In this document: piece by piece, positions 1 through 8,297 of the stretch
Layout of the letters: each line of letters opens with the position of its first letter
Numbering within the stretch: the stretch's first letter is position 1
Source: an uncultured Coprococcus sp.
GTDB taxonomy: Bacteria; Bacillota; Clostridia; Lachnospirales; Lachnospiraceae
Length of the DNA: 64,000 nt
Assembly: GCA_934277375.1 (NCBI GenBank)
Contig: CAKQTZ010000009.1
Coordinates: 1 to 64,000, forward strand
Direction: 5' to 3'
Notes under the pieces: generated by a model
What the model saw: the letters and a program-made list of their open reading frames with translations, nothing else
Database searches by the model: none
Told to the model about the DNA's origin: nothing
Translations under genes and position numbers: made by a program

Positions 1-284
1 AATGCAAGTAAGACGATTAGTGCTGTGCCAAAACTAATTCCTAATTCTTCAAACATTTCATTACCTCTGTCAATTCCGATTTTATAAATTGTCAAAAAGC
101 AAAGTATTACACTCCATCCTTTGAATGCTATTTCATGTGTTTCTCCTACGCGCAATAAATTTGCAATGTGCTTTTTTTGCACATTGCCCCATCCACTAGA
201 ACTTTTATCGGAAAAGCCGATAAAATAATCATAACAAATATAATCATACTCCACAATCTCCTTACACCACAAGGAGAAATCCAT
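1..284 (-). CDS. Partial hypothetical protein running off the left edge
   Basis: An open frame with no stop runs from an ATG at 284 to base 1, giving 94 full codons. The product starts MDFSLWCKEIVEYDY and has one hydrophobic stretch near residues 55-67 (WSVILCFLTIYKI) and another at the cut end, so it is probably membrane-associated. The ribosome site (TTGGAA) is weak. It is AT-rich compared with purA and lies just behind the purA terminator. I do not recognise the family. Two perfect 9-bp hairpins at 163-187 and 203-225 fall inside the frame. A shorter start at 56 behind AGAGG is the alternative. Confidence 0.55.
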   Translation of the reverse strand, partial: MDFSLWCKEIVEYDYICYDYFIGFSDKSSSGWGNVQKKHIANLLRVGETHEIAFKGWSVILCFLTIYKIGIDRGNEMFEELGISFGTALIVLLA

Positions 285-292
285 TTCCAACA

Positions 293-338
293 ACAAAAGG
301 AACACTCCCTAATAATCTCTTACCGGAAAGTGTCCCTG
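293..338 (-). terminator. Rho-independent terminator of purA
   Basis: On the minus strand a stem of about 12 pairs (AGGGACACTTTCC against GGGAGTGTTCCT, with G-U pairs) is followed by TTTTGTTG. It begins about 40 bases after the purA stop. Confidence 0.75.
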
Positions 339-379
339 TTATTTTTCTGTTATTTGATTTTCCTGCGAATCAGGTCAAA

Positions 380-1663
380 TTACTTTGCGTTTCTGTAGAT
401 GATATCGTTTCTTCCCGGACCGTTTGAGATCATGGTGATTGGGAATCCGATATGCTCCTCAACGAACTCGATGTACTTTCTGCAGTTCTCTGGGAGATCC
501 TCGTACTTCTTGATTCCTCTGATATCTGTCTTCCAGCCTGGGAGTGTCTCATATACAGGCTTTGCCTTCTTGAGCTTTGATGTTGTTGGGAAGTCTGTTG
601 TAACCTCACCGTCGATATCGTAGCCTACACATACCGGGATCTCATCGAGATATCCAAGTACATCAAGTACTGTAAATGCAACGTCTGTTGTTCCCTGGAT
701 ACGGCAGCCATACTTTGATGCCACGCAGTCGAACCAACCCATTCTTCTAGGTCTTCCTGTTGTTGCACCAAACTCACCGCCATCACCGCCGCGGCGTCTG
801 AGCTCATCTGCCTTGTCGCCAAATATCTCACTTACGAACTCGCCTGCTCCTACTGCGCTTGAGTATGCCTTACATACAGTGATGATCTGCTTGATCTCGT
901 ATGGAGGTATACCTGCACCGATGGCACCGTAAGCTGCCAGAGTTGATGATGATGTAACCATAGGGTAGATTCCGTGATCCGGATCCTTCAGTGAACCAAG
1001 CTGACCCTCAAGAAGGATATTCTTGCCCTCCTTGATCGCCTCATAGAGGTATGCTGATACGTCACATACATAAGGAGCAACCATCTCCTTGTACTCCATG
1101 AGTGTATTGAATATATCATCAACCTTTAAGAGTGGCTTGTGATACAGGTTCTCAAGAAGAACGTTCTTCTGTACTATAACTCTCTCGATCTTCTCCTTCA
1201 GTGCTTCCTCATCAAAGAGCTCGCTTACCTGGAAACCGATCTTTGCATATTTATCTGAATAGAATGGAGCGATTCCTGACTTTGTTGATCCAAATGACTT
1301 ACCTGCAAGTCTCTCCTCCTCGTACTCGTCGAAGAGAATGTGGTATGGCATAACCATCTGTGCTCTGTCAGATACAAGGATCTTAGGCATTGGCACATTT
1401 CTGTCTGTGATGGACTTTATCTCCTTGAAAAGAACAGGGATATTGAGTGCAACACCGTTTCCAATGATACTTGTTGTGTGACTGTAGAACACTCCTGATG
1501 GAAGTGTATGTAAAGCAAATTTACCATAGTCATTGACAATTGTGTGACCTGCGTTGGCACCACCCTGGAATCTTACGATTATGTCTGACTCCTGGCCTAA
1601 CATGTCTGTGATCTTTCCTTTTCCTTCGTCGCCCCAATTGGCTCCTACAACCGCTCTTACCAT
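380..1663 (-). CDS. purA: Adenylosuccinate synthetase
   Basis: Cytoplasmic enzyme that joins IMP and aspartate using GTP, the first committed step to AMP. The 427-aa product is the usual family length. It carries the N-terminal GTP/IMP loop GDEGKGK at residues 11-17 and GGANAGHT near residues 34-41, with a C-terminal ISNGPGR segment typical of the guanine-binding end. The start at 1663 is preceded by GAGGAAAAG. purB lies 15 kb away and purF next to purB, so the purine genes here are separate units. A TATAAT at 1781-1786 (minus strand) is a likely promoter -10 element, but its -35 is poor. Confidence 0.97.
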   Translation of the reverse strand: MVRAVVGANWGDEGKGKITDMLGQESDIIVRFQGGANAGHTIVNDYGKFALHTLPSGVFYSHTTSIIGNGVALNIPVLFKEIKSITDRNVPMPKILVSDRAQMVMPYHILFDEYEEERLAGKSFGSTKSGIAPFYSDKYAKIGFQVSELFDEEALKEKIERVIVQKNVLLENLYHKPLLKVDDIFNTLMEYKEMVAPYVCDVSAYLYEAIKEGKNILLEGQLGSLKDPDHGIYPMVTSSSTLAAYGAIGAGIPPYEIKQIITVCKAYSSAVGAGEFVSEIFGDKADELRRRGGDGGEFGATTGRPRRMGWFDCVASKYGCRIQGTTDVAFTVLDVLGYLDEIPVCVGYDIDGEVTTDFPTTSKLKKAKPVYETLPGWKTDIRGIKKYEDLPENCRKYIEFVEEHIGFPITMISNGPGRNDIIYRNAK

Positions 1664-2069
1664 AATACTTTTCCTCGCTTTCGCAGCATTTTGAAATATT
1701 TTCTGATATCCGTATTGCAGCTGTTCAAATGCCTCTGTTTTGCAAATTATTCACAAGCCAGATAACCACAATACTTTCTTATTATAGCACTATTATGTCA
1801 TAAGTAAAATCAATATTATTTATAGTTATTATAAGCGTATCTTATATTTATCTTTACTTTTTGATTAAACCAACATAAACTATAAATATGATGGATTTTG
1901 TCCACCTCAAACACCATTTTACTTATATTATATATGCATATTTTTTTAGCAAAATTATTTCAATCGTACCGTTATAGAACGGTAAAAAGTCCTGAATTAC
2001 TTTGCAATAAAACATATTGTTGACACACACATATTAAACGATCTCTATCGAATCTGGAGGAAATTATAA
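1664..2069. promoter_or_regulatory. Divergent purA / LysR intergenic region with a dyad
   Basis: This 406-bp AT-rich spacer holds both divergent promoters. The clearest element is a perfect inverted repeat at 1967-1984: TACCGTT, 4-nt spacer, AACGGTA. Its shape fits the T-N11-A sites bound by LysR regulators, and it lies about 85 bp before the LysR start, so autoregulation is a reasonable inference. A TTGACA sits at 2020-2025 on the plus strand, without a good -10. No further gene was seen. Confidence 0.5.
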
Positions 2070-2948
2070 ATGAACATAAATTTCGAATATTACAAGATCT
2101 TCTACCACGTCGCCAAGGCTTCCAGTATATCCGCCGCTGCCAGGGAGCTGTGCATATCCCAGCCAGCCGTAAGTCAGGCAGTCAAAGCACTGGAGCAGGC
2201 GATCGGCATAGAACTGTTCATCCGAACCAAGAAGGGCGTCTCACTGACAAATGCCGGAGAGATCCTCTACTCCCACGTTGCAGCGGGATACGAATCCATC
2301 TCCCTTGGTGAGCAGCAGCTCTCACAGCTTCTCCACATGGAGACCGGTGAGATAAGGATAGGTGCAAGCGATATGACACTGCAGTTCTATCTCCTGCCAT
2401 ATCTGGAGCATTTCCACCAGCTATATCCGGGGATCAAGGTTCACGTCACAAATGCTCCGACCCCAAGCACTATAAACCATCTGCTCTCAGGCAACATAGA
2501 CTTCGGTATCGTCACCAGTCCTCTTCCCGCCGATCCTCACATGGAGATCAGGCAGGCTAGGGAGATCGAGGACATCTTCATCGCCGGACCAAGGTTCTCA
2601 TATCTTCAGGGCAAAACTCTGCACTACCACGATCTGGACGAGCTTCCGATCATTTGTCTTGAGCACGACACAAGCACCCGCGCATACGTTGACACATTTC
2701 TGAGCCATGAGGGCGTGACTCTGCAGCCCGAGTTTGAGCTGTCGACCAGTGATATGATCGCCCAGTTCGTCATGAGAAATCTCGGCATCGGCTCCATCAT
2801 GGCTGACTTCGCCCAGAGCTATATAGACCGCGGCGATCTGTTCCGCCTGCAATTTAAAAAGCCCATACCAAAGCGTCACATGTGTATCATCAGTGACAGG
2901 CGCCGTGGTATGAGCGTTGCTGCAAATAAACTTATGGAGTTGTTGTAG
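2070..2948 (+). CDS. LysR family transcriptional regulator
   Basis: The 292-aa protein has the classic LysR plan: an N-terminal winged HTH (residues about 1-60, with SISAAARELCISQPAVSQAVKAL as the helix-turn-helix) and a periplasmic-binding-like effector domain from about residue 90 (IRIGASDMTLQFYLLPYL). The start is set by CTGGAGG eight to ten bases upstream. It is one of few plus-strand genes here, divergent from purA. Its last 17 bp overlap the convergent HAD gene. The effector and targets cannot be read from sequence; purA is the divergent neighbour and a dyad sits between them. Confidence 0.93.
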   Translation: MNINFEYYKIFYHVAKASSISAAARELCISQPAVSQAVKALEQAIGIELFIRTKKGVSLTNAGEILYSHVAAGYESISLGEQQLSQLLHMETGEIRIGASDMTLQFYLLPYLEHFHQLYPGIKVHVTNAPTPSTINHLLSGNIDFGIVTSPLPADPHMEIRQAREIEDIFIAGPRFSYLQGKTLHYHDLDELPIICLEHDTSTRAYVDTFLSHEGVTLQPEFELSTSDMIAQFVMRNLGIGSIMADFAQSYIDRGDLFRLQFKKPIPKRHMCIISDRRRGMSVAANKLMELL

Positions 2949-3621
2949 AATGGAATTCCAAATAATCCGGAATCAGTTCATCGCACAGCCCTGTCTCTTC
3001 AAGCAGTTCTCTCGATGAGTCACCGTAGATTCCAACTATATATCCGGCTCCGGCTGCCGCCGCTGCCCGGATTCCCGAAGGTCCATCTTCTATGACCATG
3101 GTTTCTTCCGGCACTGCCCCGATGCGTTCCATGGCACGGATGTACATATCAGGAGCCGGCTTAGCATTCATGGTTCCATCGTCATATGCACAGAGCGTTA
3201 TGTCAAACCATCTTCCGAGATCAAACTCTTTAAAATAGAATGCCAGATTTGTCATATTTGACCCTGTGGCTATATTTATATTTATCCCCTGTTCCTTAAG
3301 TTTATCAAGGTATGCCTCAAGGCCATCCACCAGCTTGAAGTTTGCAGTATCCGCCATATACATCTCTCTGTACATAGCCTCCTTCTCCTCGGTAAGTTCA
3401 AGTATCCTCTCCTCAGTGAGCGTGCCCTTTCCCATGAGATATTCCAGAATATCCTTGTTCGTATGCCCCAGCACATGATGCTGAAACTCCTCCGTACTCA
3501 TCTGTCTGCCGGCAAGTTTCTCCGCATAATCCTTCCAGGCTATCTCATGATACTTTCCGTCAAATATCATGGTGCCGTTCATGTCAAATATAATGTTCTT
3601 TATCTTATTCATCCTGTTCAT
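2932..3621 (-). CDS. HAD superfamily phosphatase/phosphomutase, beta-PGM-like
   Basis: A 229-aa HAD hydrolase with a helical cap (subclass I). Motif I reads FDMNGT (residues 12-17), so the nucleophile Asp13 is present but the usual second Asp is Asn15. Motif II is the ATGSNMTN segment, motif III is the Lys in AKPAPDMY, and motif IV is VIEDGPSG. The family includes beta-phosphoglucomutase and small phosphatases. The Asp to Asn change may weaken general acid/base catalysis. The start at 3621 follows AGGAGA. The gene overlaps the 3' end of the convergent LysR gene by 17 bp. Confidence 0.9.
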   Translation of the reverse strand: MNRMNKIKNIIFDMNGTMIFDGKYHEIAWKDYAEKLAGRQMSTEEFQHHVLGHTNKDILEYLMGKGTLTEERILELTEEKEAMYREMYMADTANFKLVDGLEAYLDKLKEQGININIATGSNMTNLAFYFKEFDLGRWFDITLCAYDDGTMNAKPAPDMYIRAMERIGAVPEETMVIEDGPSGIRAAAAAGAGYIVGIYGDSSRELLEETGLCDELIPDYLEFHSTTTP

Positions 3622-3653
3622 ACTTGTCTCCTATATCTACCGAACGCAAAACA

Positions 3654-4853
3654 TCACTTATCCTCACTAAGCAAATGCTTGTACGTTCCATCTATTCCTA
3701 TCGCTCCAAGCGGCGCAGTCACCACGATCGCCAGCACGGCAACCGACAATACTATATTACCACATGCCAGCCCCGCCGCAAGTGGAACTGAACCGATAGC
3801 CGCCTGGACTGTAGCTTTCGGAAGATACGCGATGACACAGAACAGCCTTTCCTTCCATGTAAGTGATGTATGTGCCACGCAGATCAGAACACCCACAGTT
3901 CTAAATGCCAGCGCGACAAATATCATGAGTAATGCCGGAAGTCCTGCTGCCAGGGTGTATCTGATATCCACAGCCGCACCCACAAGTACGAACAATATGA
4001 CCTCCGCCGCAAGCCACAGCTTTCCAAACTTCTGTGAGAGTCTTCCCGACACCGACTCTGGACATTTGAGTTTCAGGACACATGCCAGAGCCACCACCGC
4101 AAGAAGTCCCGACACTGACACTTTTCCCTCAAGCCATCCCTCTATCGCTATAAGCAGGAAGGAAAATCCCAGCACGATGATGACCTTCATACTGTTTCTC
4201 ACGCAGTGTTTCCTTGCATATGATGTCTCAAAGAACAGATAGAGTCCATATCCAACAACAACTCCAAGCAGTATTCCAAGCACGATGGATATTGGAATGT
4301 TCACAAAATCCATGACATGAGCACTTCCACCCTGCGCCATGCTGAGGAATGTGGTAAAAAGCACTATGACAAATATATCATCGCAGGACGCCCCCGCAAG
4401 TATCATCTGCGGAATTGCCTTGTCAGTTCCGTACTTTTTCTCTATGAGATTCACCATCCTTGGAACTACGACAGCCGGTGATACCGCCCCAAGCACCGCG
4501 CCCATGACCGCTGCCTCAATGTGGTTTATTCCAAGTATAACAGGTGCGCACAGTATGTATCCGATGATCTCAAATGACGCCGGGACAAATGAGAGCAGCA
4601 CAGCCGAGCGTCCTGCCTTCTTCAGATCCTTAAGGTCAAGGGACAGTCCCGCCTTGATAAGTATGATGATAAGCGCTATCTTTCTGAGATCCGCAGATAT
4701 GGACAATATGGACGGATCAAGGAAATCCAGCACATACGGGCCAAGAACGATTCCCGTTGCCAGCATTCCTATGATGCGCGGCAGCTTAAGCCTCTGACAG
4801 ATGGCGCCCATCGCCAATCCGACTATGAAAATGAGTGCAAGTGATGTCAACAT
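3654..4853 (-). CDS. Cation:proton antiporter, fluoride-riboswitch controlled
   Basis: The 399-aa membrane protein is almost entirely hydrophobic, with about 12 predicted helices, and resembles the sodium/hydrogen exchanger fold (CPA families). The segment GASCDDIFVIV around residues 156-166 carries the paired acidic residues expected in the ion site. It starts with a good ribosome site (AAGGAGG) at 4853. It is the first gene after a fluoride aptamer and attenuator (4912-5018). Antiporters of this kind are among the gene classes known downstream of fluoride riboswitches. A role in fluoride or pH homeostasis is therefore inferred. The HAD gene follows after 32 bp and may be cotranscribed. Confidence 0.9.
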   Translation of the reverse strand: MLTSLALIFIVGLAMGAICQRLKLPRIIGMLATGIVLGPYVLDFLDPSILSISADLRKIALIIILIKAGLSLDLKDLKKAGRSAVLLSFVPASFEIIGYILCAPVILGINHIEAAVMGAVLGAVSPAVVVPRMVNLIEKKYGTDKAIPQMILAGASCDDIFVIVLFTTFLSMAQGGSAHVMDFVNIPISIVLGILLGVVVGYGLYLFFETSYARKHCVRNSMKVIIVLGFSFLLIAIEGWLEGKVSVSGLLAVVALACVLKLKCPESVSGRLSQKFGKLWLAAEVILFVLVGAAVDIRYTLAAGLPALLMIFVALAFRTVGVLICVAHTSLTWKERLFCVIAYLPKATVQAAIGSVPLAAGLACGNIVLSVAVLAIVVTAPLGAIGIDGTYKHLLSEDK

Positions 4854-4911
4854 GATAAATAATACCTCCTTAATTAAGCAGACGCATCAGTGATTGAAAA
4901 GTGTTAGGCAT

Positions 4912-5018
4912 AAAAAAGCTGATGCTTTCTGCGACAAAAATAATCGTAGAAGTCATCAGCTATATCAGCAGTTTAGGTTGCCCATTCAGGCTTTCCAAGG
5001 GAGAACCTCATTCCCTTT
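4912..5018 (-). ncRNA. Fluoride riboswitch (crcB motif) with terminator expression platform
   Basis: On the minus strand the segment has the fluoride-aptamer landmarks in order: GGGAATGAGGTTCTCCC stem-loop, AACCTAAACTGC linker, and 3' GCTGATGACTTCTACG (4945-4960), which matches the conserved 3' arm of known crcB RNAs. That 3' arm is also the 5' arm of a strong hairpin (AGCTGATG with CATCAGCT, inner TTCT/AGAA) ending in six T at 4912-4917. Known fluoride switches turn transcription on by blocking such a terminator, so ligand should permit expression of the antiporter at 3654-4853. Aptamer about 4945-5018, terminator 4912-4961. Confidence 0.85.
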
Positions 5019-5019
5019 T

Positions 5020-5048
5020 ATAATAATTCTACATCTTTATCCAGCCAA
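5020..5048 (-). promoter_or_regulatory. Putative promoter of the fluoride riboswitch unit
   Basis: TTGGCT at 5043-5048, 17-bp spacer, TATTAT at 5020-5025 on the minus strand. It lies across the last codons of the upstream symporter gene, and predicted initiation falls at the first bases of the aptamer. Confidence 0.5.
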
Positions 5049-6405
5049 GTGCATTTGCAACAGAGCTGAGCAGGATAATGATGGCAAATACAGGACAGAG
5101 ATACTTGATCATGACTACAAATACCTTTTTTCTCCTGAAGGCACTCTCGCCGTGAATTATCTCCTCCTCTATCTTATCTATTCCAACTACCCTTGACACA
5201 AGCAGGCTTGTGAGGAGTGCCGCTATAGGCATCATCACCGAATTGGTGAGGAAGTCGAACAGGTCAAGGAACTGCATGCCTATGATCTTGATTCCTGCCA
5301 GCGGGCCATATCCCAGGGACGACAGACTTCCAAGCGCAAGCATGATAACTCCCACAAGCACCGTTGCCTTCTTTCTTCTCCATCCAAGTTCATCCTCAAA
5401 TGTTGACACTGCGCTCTCCGTAAGTGCTATCGAACTTGTAACCGCTGCGAACAGCACAAGAACAAAAAACACAATACCTATGACAGTTCCAAATCCCATG
5501 TTCTGGAATACTTTTGGAATAGTGATAAACATCAGTGATGGTCCAGCCTGAAGGGTATCCGGATCTCCCCCAGAGAATGCGAATACCGATGGGATTATCA
5601 TAAGCCCCGCCATGATCGCTATACCAGTGTCGAATATCTCTACATTTCTGGTCGAATCCTCTATCGCCGTATCTTTCTTCATGTAAGAACCAAATGTTAT
5701 GAGTATTCCCATGGCAATGGAAAGCGAGTAGAACATCTGCCCCATGGCAGAAACCACTGTCATCCACGAGAAGTTCTTCACATTTGGCACAAGGAAGTAT
5801 TTTACTCCTGCAAGTGCACCCGGTCTTGTCACGGAATATACCGCAATGATGACTGACAGAACGATCAGTATAGGCATCATGATCTTTGACACCCTCTCTA
5901 TTCCGTTCTGCACACCGGCAAATATAATGATAAGTGTAAATGCACAGAATGCCATGAAACACAGCTCCGTTGACACACCATTTGATATGAAATCGGTGAA
6001 ATATCCATCCTCAGCCAGCTGCTTTGCATTTCCTCTGAAATACTCCACCAGATATTTGATGACCCAGCCGCCGATAACCGAATAGTACGGCACTATGAGC
6101 ACGGGTATAACGGCATTTATCCAGCCGCCGAACGACAGCCATTTTTTCTTTCCAAATGATTTGAATGCTCCAACCGGACTCTTTCTCGTCATTCGTCCGA
6201 TCGCCGTCTCCGCAACTATCATCGTATAGCCAAATGTAAGTGCAAGCACGATGTATATTATGAGGAAAATTCCTCCGCCATACTTTGCCGCAAGATAAGG
6301 GAATCTCCATATATTTCCAAGCCCCACCGATGCACCTGCCGCCGCCAGCACGTACCCCAGCTTGCCCGAAAATGAACTTCGCTTACCATTCTTCATATCT
6401 TCCAT
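5029..6405 (-). CDS. Neurotransmitter:sodium symporter (NSS) family transporter
   Basis: A 458-aa polytopic membrane protein. The N-terminus carries the NSS signature in TM1 (LGNIWRFPYLAAKYGGG, residues about 30-46), including the unwound sodium/substrate region seen in LeuT. About 11-12 hydrophobic helices follow, which fits bacterial members. It should import an amino acid or related amine with sodium. The ribosome site is GAAGG before the ATG at 6405. No terminator lies behind it; the fluoride riboswitch begins about 10 bases after its stop codon, so readthrough from this gene would meet that attenuator. Substrate unknown. Confidence 0.93.
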   Translation of the reverse strand: MEDMKNGKRSSFSGKLGYVLAAAGASVGLGNIWRFPYLAAKYGGGIFLIIYIVLALTFGYTMIVAETAIGRMTRKSPVGAFKSFGKKKWLSFGGWINAVIPVLIVPYYSVIGGWVIKYLVEYFRGNAKQLAEDGYFTDFISNGVSTELCFMAFCAFTLIIIFAGVQNGIERVSKIMMPILIVLSVIIAVYSVTRPGALAGVKYFLVPNVKNFSWMTVVSAMGQMFYSLSIAMGILITFGSYMKKDTAIEDSTRNVEIFDTGIAIMAGLMIIPSVFAFSGGDPDTLQAGPSLMFITIPKVFQNMGFGTVIGIVFFVLVLFAAVTSSIALTESAVSTFEDELGWRRKKATVLVGVIMLALGSLSSLGYGPLAGIKIIGMQFLDLFDFLTNSVMMPIAALLTSLLVSRVVGIDKIEEEIIHGESAFRRKKVFVVMIKYLCPVFAIIILLSSVANALGWIKM

Positions 6406-6548
6406 ATACCTTCACCATATTTTACCTGGAACTAATCCCCGTAATCTTTCCTTCCACGTTTATTTGCATACATATGTGATTCTAACATGACCCGAGAGAA
6501 AAAGCCACCATATATTTGAACATCATCCAGACTGCTGGCATCTCGCCC

Positions 6549-7350
6549 TCAACAACCTTTATCCTGCCCTGCCTGATGAAATATTCTATCCTCGCCTATG
6601 TAGCCCATGTCCAGCATGAAACCAAGGCAGATCACCTCGTCAGAAGAACCCTGTATCCACAGTGGCTGGCCATTCTTATCTTTCCCCAATACCACCTATC
6701 AGTCTGTCAATCTCCTGATATGCCGTTTCTGTCCGTGCTGAATATGTACCATTCGGAGAATCTCCCTGCATAACAAACAAGATTTCTTCATCAGTTTTCG
6801 TGTAAAGATCAATTCTGTCAGAATACCAGTTATAAACATGATACGGATATTTATTTAATATCCCATCTATCTTTTCAACATCACCATCATCATACCAGAT
6901 AATATCCTCTGCACAAAACTCAAAACAAGATATTGCCGCCTCATATATCAACATTCCCATCATAAATGCAGACAAACTATTTTCAGCCCGGCCGATCTCG
7001 TTGACCGTGCCATCGTCATCCGTTTCCACAACATAAACAGGTGGATCATCCTCTGCCATATCCGCCCTTCTGATAGCGACCTGATATACTCCCTGATTCT
7101 CATTCAAGATATAAAAATATCCTTTTGTCTTCTTTGTCCATTTATATCTGCGCTGGAAATCAAGAGTAATCCAGGGATCATTGCTATGATCAAACAGCTC
7201 GCTTGTTTTACCACATTTCTTCCATATCTCATATAGCGTATGTGGGATGCTCTCAAATCCCGCTCTCAGCTCTTTTATCTCCTCATCTGTATATCCTACA
7301 AATGACTTGATATTGTATATTTTTTGTAATAAATCATAATCCATATACAT
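6549..7350 (-). pseudogene. SUKH/SMI1-like protein, apparently truncated by a frameshift
   Basis: The intact frame (6676-7350) codes for 224 aa of an acidic, aromatic-rich protein that resembles SMI1/KNR4 (SUKH) immunity-like proteins. It ends in GGIGER at a TAA (6676-6678). Directly behind, in another frame, 44 more protein-like codons run to a TGA at 6549 (KDKNGQPLWIQG then EVICLGFMLDMGYIG). Removing one base of the GGGG run at 6684-6687 would join them smoothly as GGIGKDKNGQ. So this is a one-base frameshift, a sequence error, or less likely a programmed shift. It sits 11 bp behind a second SUKH-like gene. No toxin gene is visible nearby. Confidence 0.6.
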
Positions 7351-7361
7351 TTCTTTTTATC

Positions 7362-7853
7362 CTAGCTATTATTTTTTTTAACCATATTTATTAATAATTC
7401 TTCCATTTTAGGAGATAAGCAGCTTTGGGGCTTAAGCATTCTAATTATTTCACTTAAAACAGCACCAAAATCATCTATTATTTCTAACTCACCATGGTCA
7501 ACCCAAACAAAATTTCTTGTTATTTTTGAAAAACATAATTGTTCACCATCACCTATTAAATCTGCAATTACAATCAAGTCTTCTGGTAAGTCTCCAGAGT
7601 TCATAACAAACTTGTCCGGCCCATAAAAATGTGCCAATGAGTTTCTAATTTGTGCTTCATTCGTGAAACTTAACCATTCTTTATATGTTTCAGGAATAAA
7701 AACATTGTGTTTATTTTCCCAATTAGAAATCATTTCATCTGATGCAGGTTGTTTGAACCATGAAGCATCGTCACCATAATCAGATGCAATCTGTTCGCAT
7801 AAGCGCACAAGTTCTTTGATTTTCTCCATTAAACTATTGTGAGGAATATTCAT
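7362..7853 (-). CDS. SMI1/KNR4 (SUKH-1) family protein
   Basis: The 163-aa product has the SUKH-1 core: an N-terminal helix with W-x-x-P (WFKQPASDEMISNWE), FIPETYKEWLSFTNEA, and a later strand with GDGEQLCFSK. In polymorphic toxin systems SUKH proteins act as immunity factors; in other settings their role is unknown. No toxin is encoded next to it, only another SUKH-like gene downstream. The ribosome site is GGGAG before the ATG at 7853. The gene is AT-rich relative to the housekeeping genes, fitting acquired or fast-evolving DNA. Confidence 0.85.
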   Translation of the reverse strand: MNIPHNSLMEKIKELVRLCEQIASDYGDDASWFKQPASDEMISNWENKHNVFIPETYKEWLSFTNEAQIRNSLAHFYGPDKFVMNSGDLPEDLIVIADLIGDGEQLCFSKITRNFVWVDHGELEIIDDFGAVLSEIIRMLKPQSCLSPKMEELLINMVKKNNS

Positions 7854-7905
7854 AATAGTATCTCCCTGATTCTCATCCCGGTTTTAAGTTTCGGTTTATC
7901 AACTC

Positions 7906-8274
7906 TCAATCCACAATTTCATACCCTGCTGCCGCCAGAACTTCCAGTGCTTTTTGAAAATTCTCCTTCTTTACCATAACATAATCCGTATTATATGTGG
8001 ATACTGCAAATATCGAAATGCCGTTATCCGCCAGAACAGATGCGATCTTTGCCAGAATCCCGATCAAAGAAAAGTCCAGTACTCCCTGAATGCGGAAGGC
8101 TCTCCAGCCGTCATCACGCTTTATTGCATTTGCCGGAACTTCACTCACCGGGCATACCATGGACTTTTCCTCATCAGTTTTCCCTATAAAGCAATACTCA
8201 GAATCGAGATTCTCATATGTGTAATCTTCCACCTGACACACTGAAAACTCTTCATCAATCTTTTTTATCTCCAT
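7906..8274 (-). CDS. ACT domain-containing protein
   Basis: A 122-aa protein starting at MEIKKID, chosen because AAGGAGAGG lies just before it; the upstream in-frame codons overlap the XRE gene and are unlikely to be used. The second half (FSLIGILAKIASVLADNGISIFAVSTYNTDYVMV) is a typical ACT fold of the kind often found as stand-alone amino-acid sensing or binding modules. The first half resembles the paired N-terminal domain of the same small proteins. Ligand unknown. It follows the XRE gene with a 23-bp gap and is probably cotranscribed. Confidence 0.88.
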   Translation of the reverse strand: MEIKKIDEEFSVCQVEDYTYENLDSEYCFIGKTDEEKSMVCPVSEVPANAIKRDDGWRAFRIQGVLDFSLIGILAKIASVLADNGISIFAVSTYNTDYVMVKKENFQKALEVLAAAGYEIVD

Positions 8275-8297
8275 GACCTCTCCTTGAATTCTATTTT

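Noticed and set aside
163..225. Two perfect 9-bp hairpins as terminators or small RNAs
   Set aside because: They fall inside the left-edge open frame and lack T-runs on a sensible strand, so no separate feature is claimed.
3463..4242. A 259-codon plus-strand frame
   Set aside because: It lies antisense to the antiporter and HAD genes, has no ribosome site, and its product is low in recognisable structure; it is a shadow frame.
6549..7853. Polymorphic toxin-immunity locus
   Set aside because: SUKH-like proteins are often immunity factors, but no toxin, RHS or secretion domain lies nearby.
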